Assembly (NCBI GenBank): GCA_036924285.1
Contig: JAYKYS010000006.1
Coordinates: 20,930,001 to 20,994,000 of the forward strand
Length of the DNA stretch: 64,000 nt
Direction of reading: 5' to 3'
Source: Asterella californica
Taxonomy: Eukaryota; Streptophyta; Marchantiopsida; Marchantiales; Aytoniaceae
The translations under genes were made by a program, and so were the position numbers. Positions 34,674 through 44,650 of the stretch are shown here, piece by piece; position 1 is the first letter of the stretch, and each line of letters opens with the position of its first letter. The notes below the pieces were generated by a model. That model was not told where the DNA came from and did no database searches. It saw nothing but the letters and a program-made list of their open reading frames with translations.

Positions 34674-35489
34674 TTACCAAAAAGTCGTGGTTTCGATGAC
34701 GTCAGCACACTCGACAGGTAACTGAGGTACCGTGTGAGTGACTTTGGATGTTCCCCGAACAAACCTGACTACTAGGGGTGAGACAAGGCTTTTCGGAATA
34801 AAGTGCAAGTCTAGTATTTTACTAGAAAAGAGTACATCGATGTCGGTCCCAGTATCTACCAACATGCGCACACTCCTCCTACCTTTTATCCCAACCTTGA
34901 TCCATGGCATACATGTAGGATGTTCTGAGTTACCTCTGTTTGCATTCGGGGGTGCCTCACGGATCGCCGCTTCACCTCGGTGCACTTCGAACTCGGCCGA
35001 CTCTTGTACATGTTCCTCCGCAGCTGCTGCTCGCATGTTCGGTGTCTCCATCCGCGCTGGGCACTCCCGGGCAAAGTGTCGGGGTCTGCCACAGTGGAAA
35101 CAACCGTCGGGTCGGAGTGCTGCAGGTGAAAACGGCGAGTTGGGTCTGAGCGGACCCCTCGGCGGTCTTTCGTCTTGACCTCTCCTCGGCCTTTGGTTCC
35201 TTCGGGGCGCACCTCCTCCTTGTGGTCGACGATCTGATAGCCGTTGGCCTCCAATCGCGGGTCCTCGCCCAGCTGGTGCAGGTGGCAGCGGACGCTGTCC
35301 ACCCTGGCCTCCATCCTGATGATAAGGCCTTGGTAGGGCCCTGCGATTGCTGGCCCCTCCTCTGAATCGTCGGTAGGTTCGAACTTTTTTCGACTTCTCC
35401 TCGGATTTACCTCTCTGTCGATCTGCTTCGAGAAGTTCGAGGTGAGCACAGATATCCTCCAGTGATTTCTCCCAACCAAAACGAGTCAT
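34674..35489 (-). pseudogene. Ty3/gypsy gag C-terminus and protease
   Basis: This 271-residue frame starts inside gag (MTRFGWEKSLEDICAHLEL). A long Arg/Gly/Pro-rich tract follows (residues ~36-125). Next comes one CCHC zinc knuckle, Cys130-x2-Cys133-x4-His138-x4-Cys143, which binds element RNA. An aspartic protease core follows with VDTGTD at 211-216: Asp212-Thr213-Gly214 is the catalytic triad. The protease lacks its C-terminal half in this frame, and the sequence between 34674 and 34380 has stops. The knuckle-to-protease spacing is normal for this class. Confidence 0.8.
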
Positions 35490-36413
35490 TTCGTATGAAT
35501 ATCACCCTTGAAGTCCTTTATGGAAAAGGTACTTCTTCTCATTGCCATCGGTAAGTGCGAGGGCAATTCAGAGGTGCCCAAACTTTTGGCTATATTCGTG
35601 GATTTCTCATGTTTGTTTGAGGTTGTCCATCTCTTGTCTGTAGTGGCTGTACTCGTTTCGAGGAACCAGGTAGGTTCGAAGACAATTCTTGAGTTCCTCC
35701 CAAGTGTGAATCTCGAGTTTCTTCTCATTGGCTCACTCCCGCTGATAGTTCGTCAGTCATTTGAGGGCGTTGTCCTTCAATCTGCTTACGGCGTATGAGA
35801 ACCTTCCTCTCTTCTAGAAGTGACTAAGGTAGTTGTCCATGAAGGCAACCCATAACTCAAACTTCGAGAGAGAGGGCTCTCCGAAATACTCTTGAGACTT
35901 TTCTGGTGATGGCGCGCGGCGATGCCTCTTCTTGTCACCGAACCGTCCTCCTGATCGGCTATTGCTCGGGGGACTGACTCCCGAGCCCGTGGAACTACCA
36001 GAACTGTCACTCGGCTCCCCTGGTCCGACTACGTCTGGTGCAACCGGTGCACCATCCGTCAGATGAATCGGAGACAACGGACCTGCTAGTGGAGAGGCTA
36101 ACGGGACAGACGACGGCCCTGTGGACTCGTCAGCCATCCCAAATCGTGTTCGCTGGTTCCGGAGGAAGAGCTCGACGTCATTGACCGTCTTCCTCCGTTC
36201 CGCACTGGTTGGCGGCGTTCCCGAATCGGCCCCAGTCGAGGCTCCTGCGGTTTACATAGACGACGAGGTCGCGGTCGAACCTCCTGAATCGGCCGGTCGG
36301 GGAACGTAACTCGTGGACGTGTGAGACGTCACGGGACTAGGGTACCTTGAATCGGGAGGCGAGGGCCGTGAGGGCTCTGTTCCCGAGTGCCCTTTTTGCT
36401 TTTTGGGCGGCAT
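35486..36413 (-). pseudogene. Ty3/gypsy gag, N-terminal and capsid part
   Basis: The likely start is the ATG at 36411-36413 (MPPKKQKGHSGTEPSRP), a basic/proline-rich gag start. After a break, the frame at 36137-35814 holds a Ser/Pro-rich linker and then KFELWVAFMDNYLSHF, a typical capsid helix. 35728-35486 continues with the capsid region. Gag forms the particle that packages the element RNA. At least two frameshifts or stops separate the pieces. Confidence 0.6.
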
Positions 36414-36579
36414 CCTGCAGGTCGATCGAGGCTTCGGTCGAAGTCGCAACTCCTCGGCAGCGTTCTGCAGGTCTTCACTAGTACTCCGCAGACGAGGCTC
36501 AACTCGTGGTGAGATATCTGTGCTATTGTTCGTGGACAATACATCATACAAGATGTTTTTCTCATTGATCAAAATCTTC

Positions 36580-37440
36580 ACATTTCGAAGTCAGTGGTTG
36601 CTGTTTCTCTTGTCAAAGCTTGGAAGTGCCTTGAATTGAGACTTTGTTGATCTTCGGTGGTTATATCTTTTCTTACAAACATGACCTTCTCCATGATTAA
36701 CTTAATGTGGTTGATATGATAATTCTCTTCGGGTGACTCAAAATTATGACTCTTTCCGCTCTCATATTATTGCTTCGGAGGAACTTAATCGAAAATAGAG
36801 AAGGATTAGAGAAAGTTTGAAACAATAGATGGTCAAGGCTTTAAAAATCTCTACTTGGACGAGAGATGGAATCTGGTGGTGGACGATCTTTGATCAATGA
36901 CTTTATATTAATCATCGAGCTTATAAAATTGAGCATGATGATGAAAATGCAACAGGTGCTTGTGAGTAGACGAATCTCTTCTCATTTATTCTAAAGTTGT
37001 ATCCGATCAAAAGAAATCTAATCTATTGTCTTTTAAGTTATCATGGAAGGTAGTCATTTTCTCTTTTCAAACATCTTGTCTCATTATCTTGTTCGATGAT
37101 TTTTCAAGAACAAAGCGTCGATGGTTATTGCGGCTCTCTACCCATGTCCAGTATCAAGAATGCTACTCGTCTTGGGAACAAGATCGGATCAACGTAACGA
37201 GACCGGACCAGATTTGTTTTAGAATTTTGACTGCAAGTGTCAAATGTAGTCAGTTCAAGTCGTAGCTTGATCCTCAAGATTCACATCAACAGTACACGAT
37301 CTGACCAGAGAAAAATTTGACTTGAGTATCATCGAGAGAATAAACTCATACCTCGAACAAGAGACGGCTCTCGTGCGTGCCTGTGCGCTCTTGGAGAAAG
37401 GAGGAGGGTAACATGAGAGACACGAACCGGCTTAGTGAAG
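36580..37440 (+). pseudogene. LINE A 3' part (zinc-binding region and tail)
   Basis: On the plus strand after the gypsy element the text resumes in LINE style: NYDSFRSHIIASEELNR (about 36750-36800), WWTIFDQ and LYINHRAYKIEHDDENATGA (about 36865-36960), the region of the RT-associated zinc-binding domain, then REKFDLSIIERINSYLEQE near 37305-37365, which suits the ORF2 C-terminus. The cysteines of the zinc-binding motif are not all recoverable. Its presence on the far side proves the nesting only if it belongs to the same copy, which order and strand support. Confidence 0.55.
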
Positions 37441-40080
37441 AAAGTTTTTAACTACCTGAATCGTCACTACGATGCACCACTACAATGAGTTCAATCTAAC
37501 GGAGGAAAAAAGTTCCTATTTTCTCGGATTTCAAAAATCAAAAAATCGGTAGTAAGCTACGTGAAAACGCATAGCAAAAAGAAAATAACAATTTTTTTGT
37601 AAGTGGCAATTAGAGTTCATTTTTGTCGTGTGAACTCGAAGACTCAATGTTGTAATTTTTGCATAACAATGTTGACAATATCTAGAATTCGAGAATTCTC
37701 GATTTCGAGAATCGATTTGAAGAAGAATTGGACTTCTTATTCACATTTATGTCTTCCATATGAAGATCAAAGAGGACAACAAGCAAATTTACTATTTAAC
37801 TCTTTCGTGAAAAAGATTAGATAATAAAATTTAATCTCTGGATTTAGTTTTTTTTGTTAACAAGCTCTCGCATTTATACTTTTGACAGCACGAGAGTCCG
37901 ATTTCGTTTATGAGCTATGTTTGCATCTGTTTGCTCCAGGATTGATTATTTTATAAAACATATTTTTTACATCATTTGGAATAAAAATAAAAACAAAAAT
38001 TCCCCAAACAAGATTGAGGACTTGAGCATTAGACTTGGATATTTTCAACTGCTTTTGGACGACTTTATTAAGATATTCACTTCATGTATACTTCGAGAAG
38101 AGGTGGGCTTTGATTAATTTATGCCCTAATCATTTCGATGAGAAGATTAATACATAATTTAACATACGAATAAAATGAATCTTTTTTATACGAGTCTCAA
38201 AGTTATACACGTAACAGCACGATAGTCTACATTTCACTTATGAGTTAACTCAAGGGGTGTTTAATACTTAACAGTTGTAGATAACTTTTAGCTTTTACAA
38301 CAGCTTGGTATAATCTTTTGACGTAATGTTCATACATTTTCTAATATAAAATAAAAACCGCAGTTAGATGTACAAGGCCGTGAGGAAGGAAAAACTCCGT
38401 TATTTTGCTCCAGCCACTCTATGGATCTAATCCATGGACTTATTGTACTAATCTTAGATACATCTGTCATACAGAGATAGTAAGTGTTTAGAGGTATGTG
38501 CTTGAGGGGGAAAGTCTGCTAAGCATTGGGTGAATCGCTGCAGTTCAGAATTGTACGTGTAAATGGCTACCGCCAAAGTCCGAGAGGCCTGGGTCGCCGA
38601 TAAACTGCGGCCAAGTCTGGTCAAGACGTGAAAGCGCGACGCAAAGTGTGGTCAAGACTGGGATGTGAGTTCCGCTTGCGCGCAACGGGAGCGGAAAAGT
38701 GAAGCGCGCTACTCGGGTGCCAAATCTGGAGGTTTCCCGGAACACTATGATGTGGGTCACCCGTCCAAACTCAACATGGTACCCCGTTACTATGGTAGTC
38801 GACTGATTGTCTTCAAATCTTCGCCGTTTCTACACGTGTAACATTTTGAAAAGCCATAGCCGGGATCTTCCGTAGTACTAGTTCGAACCACACATAGTAA
38901 ACTGCAAGGTGCCTTCCCTAACGTTCGTAGAGTACACGGGAATTAAACACGTCGTCCATAAAACTGAGGGAAGATTTCACGTCTTTGTAACTCTAAAGTT
39001 TGAAGATAACTAATTATCTGGAGTTAATACTGAAAGAATTTCAGTAGAATCATGAAATGAAAGGTTCGAATTTTGTTTAATATCGTGTATTTTTATATTT
39101 TTTTTTAGAAGAAGTTACGTCTTAATATTATTCATTTTAAATTCATCATGCAGCTTGTTGCGTGAACTAGTTTAAACATAATTTGAACTGTCACTCCGAT
39201 ATTATGCTTATTTATGAATAAAATATAATGATATTGACTATTTATCGCTTCATTTTACAAAATCAGAATGACTCTTTATCAGCATTTGGTCACTAAGAGA
39301 TACTCTACAATTATAGTTTCAAAACTGCATATCGTGCAGTTTTCGACATTTTCGTTACTGCAAGACGACTCTTGAGTCAAAAATAATTTTGCGCAGATTT
39401 ATTTTTATTCACTCTTTCTCTCCGCAATGCATTCTCAGTTTTGACTTCTCTACAGAACTTGTTGATGTGGAGGAAGCAACCAACCAGTAAGGATAACTCT
39501 TGCGTGTGTCTGAACCAAATTGAAACTCAAAAACACTCGAACACAACTCTTTCTGAAAATCCAAGGGACTGTAAGTTTTCCACTCAACTTTATTCACCAA
39601 ACTGAAACTGCGTATAGTTTGGACCTTCCGTTTATTATCACCTCTAACACACACGTTCTCAAAACTGCGAGTGCAGAATACCTGTAAGTTCCGTCGCTTT
39701 TCCAGTTACAAGAACACAACAGGAACAAAAAGGTGCTGTCAAAGCTCTCTTACAAGTTTTGTGTAAACCTGGCAGTAGAAATCAGCTCAAGTTATAACTA
39801 AATCATAAGATTTCTTTTTCAGTAATTAAATATAATATTTTTATGGTTATTAGTTTTTCTGTACATGTATATTTATTTCAGTCTTTACACTCTAAGAGTC
39901 ATTGAATTATAAAACATTTAGTCATGTTCTGCTACTTGTCAATGTAAGATTGAGAGTAATAAAACAAAGAGCTAAGCTTGCAATGTAACTTTGGGGTATA
40001 CGTTAGCAATTAATCCGGTTCTAACTCAAGTCTTTTTCGCGTTTCACGGCAGTTCCGTCAGCCCTCTCCTGTCACTTAGC
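37441..40080. other. Mostly AT-rich intergenic DNA
   Basis: No gene is supported. A small 12-bp palindrome (cgagaattctcg) lies near 37688. A GC-richer stretch at 38500-38760 has a 71-residue minus frame with no motif. A perfect 9-bp hairpin (aaaactgca/tgcagtttt) lies near 39320-39342. Confidence 0.45.
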
Positions 40081-40112
40081 CATTTGTTATGTAATATATT
40101 ACATAACAAATG
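40081..40112. repeat. Perfect 32-bp palindrome
   Basis: The two 16-bp halves (40081-40096, 40097-40112) are exact reverse complements with no spacer. It is followed directly by short repeats of tgtaatataa up to about 40145. AT-rich palindromes of this kind are prone to breakage and slippage. Confidence 0.9.
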
Positions 40113-40599
40113 TAATATAATGTAATATAATGTAATATATTACATGATAAAAGATTATCTCTTTCTTATCTTGTTTGATGAACGAATAGCTGTTTTAAAA
40201 TATAATAACATAAATGATAGCGGTCGATAGCCAGTCAAAAGTGTGGTGAGGCAAATCCTAACACGGTGGGCGAACACGTATCTAGCGCCTTTCTGTCCCG
40301 AACAAAGTGCCAAAAACTGCAGCTCCGTGATTTTGGTCGCGACAATCACTGCATCTACGTGCATGGGCATGTACTTTTTCTAGGGTACACGTGCTGTGGC
40401 ATGTGAAGCTCCAGCTACAGTAGCGAGTTGCAGAACCGTACAAGACGAAGAAAAAGAAGGGAAAATCATTTAACTCCTTTCTCTACCATTTATTTCGCGA
40501 TCGGTGCGCAAAAAGGTAGAAAGAAGAAATCAAGTTTGGATCTCCATCTTTTGGTTGTTTGAGGGTCTTGCCTTTTTCTTGTGTGACGACGCAGTGGGG

Positions 40600-40924
40600 A
40601 ATATCCTTCCCACGGCCTTTTACAGTGAATTCATTTGTTTCTTATAAAAAAACGTGTAAGTGTTATAAAAAATATTATAATAATTATAAGTAAATTTAGC
40701 TTTATTTATAGTATTATTTACTAACCAATATCAGAATAGTCAACTCATCCGAATATAAACCATAAGTGGAGTCCGGGTTGATGCGTTACTGGAAGAATAA
40801 AATCAAAATTTTAAATTTTAAATCACATCATTTAATAAAATTTTATATTATATATTTTAATTCTTCTCTCAAAAAAATTAAAATATAATTATACCTCATG
40901 TACACTTTTAAGTGTACATGAGGT
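40600..40924. repeat. Tandem palindrome-ended repeat, unit 1
   Basis: Unit 1 starts with atatccttcccac, contains 'gtgttataaaaa', 'caactcatccgaatataaaccataag' pieces and an 'ttaaaatataattatacc' stretch. It ends in an 18-bp-arm palindrome at 40890-40907 / 40910-40927 (core tgtacact..agtgtaca). Unit 2 repeats the same order. Confidence 0.85.
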
Positions 40925-41255
40925 ATATCTTTCCCCACTGCCTTGTATAGTGAATTTCGTTTTCTCTTATCTGGAAACGTCTAAGTGTTATAAAAATATC
41001 TTTTAATAAATTAATATTAAATATTAAATTAATTTATAAAAGTTATATGATAACTCGTCCCAGAGTAACCAACTCATCAAGACATAACCCATAAGTCTAG
41101 TCCGGATGGATGTGTTACTGAGAGGATAAAGCCGGGACATCAATTCTCAAAAGACGCTGTTTTGTGAAAAAAATAATTTATATTCTAATCTTCTCGCAGA
41201 AAAGATTAAAATATAAATTATACCTTATGTACACTTCTAAGTGTACATGAGGTGA
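40925..41255. repeat. Tandem palindrome-ended repeat, unit 2
   Basis: It repeats unit 1 in order at a period of about 325-330 bp and ends with the equivalent palindrome at 41222-41236 / 41239-41253 (one G:T pair). Right after it, gaatatcctctttactg looks like the start of a third unit that is cut off. A region at about 58441-58660 shares the 'ccagacataacc' and 'taaatattaa' parts and may be a diverged relative. Confidence 0.85.
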
Positions 41256-41270
41256 ATATCCTCTTTACTG

Positions 41271-41714
41271 ATGGTCGGAATAAGCTCAATAAGCATCCCC
41301 AACAGTTACACGTTTGCAGCCTCCAAAACGTTTCTTTATATGAGGCTAATATCCTCAATGGAGAACTTCTTCCTTCGAGCAAGTCAAATATGTCACTATG
41401 GTAGTCACGACTCGGTACCCGAAATCAAGAGAAACTTGTCCTCAGATGGTTCATCTTCTTCTTGTATACTCTTTCGTTTTGGTTCGGAATTTGCCTTTAG
41501 CGCATCGTGCTTGTCGCCACTAATAAGTCACAAACGGTCGGCTAGAAGATGCAGATGGTCGCGGGGTCAAGTCCTGAAGAGGTGGACCCCGTCACTGTGT
41601 CAGACGCCCTGCTATCTGCGGAACAAAGAATTGCGAAACAACTTTGGAGAAAAAGAAAGCGAACCCTTTGCTGACAAAGTCCATTCTGCAAAGGTTAGTT
41701 ACCTGTCTGAGTGA
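41271..41714 (+). CDS. Hypothetical ORF, possibly a gene fragment
   Basis: A 147-residue plus-strand frame, one of the longest non-transposon frames in the window. It has no recognisable domain. In another frame the same DNA reads DPVTVSDALLSAEQRIAK then QLWRKRKRTLC, which looks more protein-like and ends near a good splice donor, aag|gttagt, at about 41693. A captured exon fragment is possible. I cannot choose between the frames. Confidence 0.2.
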   Translation: MVGISSISIPNSYTFAASKTFLYMRLISSMENFFLRASQICHYGSHDSVPEIKRNLSSDGSSSSCILFRFGSEFAFSASCLSPLISHKRSARRCRWSRGQVLKRWTPSLCQTPCYLRNKELRNNFGEKESEPFADKVHSAKVSYLSE

Positions 41715-42309
41715 CAGTGAACAAATTATCTCGACCATGACGCCAGGCAAGCGTCACGCACCAATCCAGAATCTTTTCCAAGATCTTCTGGGACTACCTT
41801 CTGCGTCCTGTGACTTCTGTCAAGATACCCAGCTGCGGCACTAGGCTGGCAGATAGAGACCCGAGAACCGTAATAAGCACTGGATTTTGAACGGTATGCG
41901 TCGAAAGCACAATCCACAACACAAACGTTAAAGAGAAAACGGGACCCAATGAATAGCAAACGGATGGGAGGACCCATCAAGCCTTACAAGGGAGAGAAGG
42001 ACCCCAAGAGCCAAGCAACTAGCACCCCGAAGGGAAGAACACCGGGACTAAGCCCCGCTATCAGTAGCCCGCAAACGTTAAAGCAGCAGATCAAAGCTCC
42101 GTGGATGTCGACGGATGGATTTGAAATCCCGTAGAGTAGCTTCTGGAGGGAGCGAGAAAGCTGCCCGACCACGAGGGCAGGAACTACTTCCCAAGCCCCG
42201 GTTCAAAAAGCATTTGGGTTTAGGGTTCACTTTCCTAAGGAACCGATTCGACACACCAGCATGAAACGTAGGATTGTCTAATGTCATTCCGGGTAACTGG
42301 CACCTCTCC
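41715..42309. other. Flank of the NUMT, possibly organellar too
   Basis: Composition matches the NUMT more than the AT-rich surroundings. Minus-strand frames such as 41984-42172 (hydrophobic, SVDIHGALICCFNVCGLL) and 42078-42287 look organellar in style but match no protein I know. It may be part of the next cob intron or another mitochondrial segment joined to it. Confidence 0.35.
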
Positions 42310-42715
42310 GGGGGTGTCAGACCCGGGAGAAGGGTAGGGAACGGGGGGCCGTAATAACGGACATGATTCGCTAAGGGCCCCAGAGAGAACGAGTGATGAC
42401 ATTATAAGTAAAAACCTTATACTGTTCAGCCCTTAATTTGTTTAAGTATATTTCGAAGAATCGCATAGACTGGTAAGAAATACCATCGAGAGTAAGGGAA
42501 TGGGGCCATTTCCGTCCCTAACCTTTCTCACAGAACCGTACGTGAACGTTACTGCTCATACGGCTCCCAACCCCAATCTTTTTCGTTGTAGAGTTTAATC
42601 ATCGAGAGTCACAGGCCTGCCCTTAGTCCGAAAGTACCGAACTACGTAAGGTGATTCTACGTAAATTCTACCTCAGGTTAATCTTTTTGCACCACCTCTC
42701 ATCGGACGCTGCAGA
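42310..42715 (-). pseudogene. cob: NUMT: mitochondrial cob exon piece with group II intron end
   Basis: On the minus strand the 34-nt block 42533-42566 matches group II intron domain V (GAGCCGTATG ... CACGTACGGTTC). Domain VI-like sequence follows. At 42486 the text switches to coding WYFLPVYAILRNI, a strictly conserved stretch of cytochrome b (the 'PEWYFLPFYAILR' segment before a transmembrane helix). The intron therefore sits inside the Glu-Trp boundary of cob. The cob match is good for about 41 nt (42486-42446) and then fades, which suits the short exon between the two known bryophyte cob intron sites. The remaining flank down to 42310 and up to 42715 looks organellar, but its edges are uncertain. 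Cytochrome b is a core subunit of complex III. This copy is a nuclear fossil and cannot be expressed. Confidence 0.7.
42533..42566 (-). other. Group II intron domain V
   Basis: Thirty-four bases with the conserved outer stem GAGCCGTA/TACGGTTC and a GTAA-type loop region, exactly the length of standard domain V. This is the catalytic heart of a group II intron. It is the anchor for the mitochondrial assignment. Confidence 0.8.
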
Positions 42716-43300
42716 TTCATGCAAACCTTGCACGATATGAGTAGAGTTAACCTCATAGTATTGTTTATGTGTGTGGTGTGGGTGCACCTTGGTCAAAAGT
42801 ACACCCTTGAGAAAGGGACAAAAAGCGACAATGAGCAGTATCTGTACAGTACAGAGCGGCAGAAACGCCAGACGAGTGTATCAAATCCAGGATTCAAATC
42901 TCTGTGATCCAAATCCTCTCTCTGCGAAAAGTATTTTCCGGAAACCGACACGTTGCAGACCCTGAAAGGCGATGCGGGCGACAACTGTCGAATGGCACAA
43001 GCACAGCCGGAAAGGAAGGGCAGCTTGGAGCCTCGTGCTCTGCCGTCTGCGGGCACGCGACAAGGCGTGGAATTTTGCCGTCACGAGCTAGGAGACCATA
43101 TTCTCGCGCCATGGACTTTTCATCAAACCCGCCGTTCGTGTCTTTCCCGTCCAGCAATCCCATATGGACTTCCGTTTCGGTTGTTGCACGAGTACTAACG
43201 GAGAAATAACAATAGGCGGAGTCAAAGTTTGAATGACTTCACACTTTCCTGACTCGTGCTGGTGAGTTACAGTTTCTCCGAGGAGTTCAGATATCGCCTC
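42716..43300. other. GC-richer unassigned DNA
   Basis: Five overlapping frames on both strands (60-100 residues), none with a recognisable domain. No feature can be assigned. Confidence 0.35.
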
Positions 43301-44085
43301 GCAGTTTTCAGTCTTGGGTTCACTCGTGAGTTTTACTACTGAGAGTAATAGGTCGTGTTAAACCTGTAATATAACTCTACTTTTATAAAATAAATATCAT
43401 TTACGTGAAAGAGTTAACGATTGTTCGGATGAATATCAATGTCTAGGTTTAAACGACGTGATCAAATGTCCAATCTGTAACTGAAGTTATGAAAACATGA
43501 TGAGAATAAAGAGAGGAGGCAGTACTTTCAATCTTCAAAACATAACATGTAGGTACATGACGGGAGAACGACCGGTTTAGATCAAAGTCCATCACGTGAT
43601 CACAAGATATCTCTTTGAGTATCACGTGAGGTTCGACGGCTGAACTTCAAAACTCAAGTTTTAGATATCACCCGTCTAACCGTCGTTTGAGACCCCTGAT
43701 GTTTTCAACTTTGAGAGTTAGAAAAGAATTCATGATGAATTAAGACTTACAAATTTACAAGAGTGCTTGTGGGTAATCCACGATCCACACGGTTGACCAA
43801 TGATATATTACAGAATTTTTTCTTTCAAATGGTTAAGAATCTTTTCTCTTAACTCTGACTCCTCTAATATGCGTGTCAAAGCTAGAACATATAAACTGAA
43901 ACAGGAACAGAGCTTGAACTCGTAAACCAAAGATGTTAAAGATCGTCAAGGTTTGTAGAAAATGCACAATGCTTCGACTGGAAAATCTGAAATTGCAGTA
44001 AAGAAACAAAATCTCACGAGCATTTCTTTGAGAGCAAGCCAAGTATTCCAAGAGGTACCTTGTTCACTAGGGGGTTTCATTTCGG
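43301..44085. other. Intergenic DNA with a possible TIR element
   Basis: An end-like motif (gtaataggtcgtgttaaac) near 43340 and its approximate inverse (cgtttgagacccctgatg) near 43684 could be the ends of one short element of about 0.35 kb. The match is weaker than in the elements listed separately. No gene is seen. Confidence 0.3.
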
Positions 44086-44222
44086 AGTATTAGGGAGTGT
44101 CAAAGCTAAGAAGAAATATGTATCAACGGTTGAAAGAGAAAAAGCTATAACTTTTTAACTGTTGGTTTTGTACCGAATCGTGGATCAATTTTGATCGCTC
44201 TTCTGACTTGACACCACTATTT
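44086..44222. mobile_element. 137-bp MITE-like element
   Basis: The left end agtattagggagtgtcaaag and the right end, read on the minus strand, aaatagtggtgtcaag are imperfect inverted repeats. The interior has no coding capacity. It belongs to the family with ends like CTAATAGGGGTGTCAAA found again at 54.9-57.8 kb. Confidence 0.5.
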
Positions 44223-44650
44223 CTTCATTATTTTGACCTCCAACACCTGGAATAGTTACTCTGAATAGTAAATTTCTCTACTGCAAAAACACACAGACGA
44301 AACGAGTAAAAACTGAATAAGGAAATGCATGCAGCATTTTTCTACGAACACCTCTAGCAGAAAACATCCTGGCAAAGGATGTTTTCTTGTAACTCCTTCA
44401 AGAATGTTCAAAAAAGGTTCCACCATTACCACCCCTTACCTGTTAAAGATTTTACGCGCGGAGAGAATGGTCAGAATGGTTATATATCTCGAACTCGGAC
44501 TATCATCTCTTCGTAGTTTGAGTTTGGAAAATCGACCACGTAACTCGCATGGTCATTTGAATACCTCACCCACAAAAATGAATCCGGCTGGTCTCGATGA
44601 GATTTCGGGATAAAATGTTTTCATACGTAAATGACACCTCTACTATCCGG
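44223..44650 (+). repeat. Repeat related to 55195-55290, with a 12-bp hairpin
   Basis: The stretch acagacgaaacgagtaaa ... gcatttttctacgaacacctct (about 44290-44352) is related to acagacgaaatgagtaaa ... gcgtttttctgtgagtatctcc (about 55200-55265). Inside it, 44359-44370 and 44376-44387 form a perfect 12-bp hairpin with a 5-nt loop that is missing in the other copy. A 94-residue frame (44329-44613) crosses it without any known motif. Confidence 0.55.

Larger units (their letters stand above)
31005..36575 (-). mobile_element. Ty3/gypsy retrotransposon, minus strand, decayed
   Basis: Gag, protease, RT, RNase H and integrase occur in Ty3/gypsy order on the minus strand, from 36413 down to 31589, followed by a candidate 3' LTR. 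The frame is broken by several stops and shifts. A 5' LTR and tRNA primer site were not found, so the 5' end is probably truncated. The order with RNase H before integrase separates it from Ty1/copia. It is inserted in LINE A. It is clearly younger than its host, since its domains are far easier to read. Confidence 0.85.
28530..37440 (+). mobile_element. LINE A, decayed and split by a Ty3/gypsy insertion
   Basis: Coding fragments of one LINE ORF2 appear in order on the plus strand: endonuclease (28540-29331), linker (29600-29836), reverse transcriptase (29838-30612), post-RT region (to about 30995), then, after the minus-strand gypsy element, the zinc-binding tail region (36580-37400). Order, strand and family agree on both sides of the gypsy, so the gypsy inserted into this LINE. 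Stops and frameshifts are everywhere, so the LINE is old. Exact LINE ends and target-site duplications were not resolved. Confidence 0.65.

Noticed and set aside
34738..35178. 146-residue plus-strand ORF
   Set aside because: Shadow of the gypsy gag/protease on the other strand.
34886..35479. 197-residue minus-strand ORF
   Set aside because: Alternative frame of the Arg/Gly-rich gag region. The CCHC and DTG motifs are in the other frame.
42793..43056. Minus-strand ORF with RDLNPG text, resembling many database proteins
   Set aside because: Such text is common in spurious ORFs over repeats. No domain and no gene structure support it.
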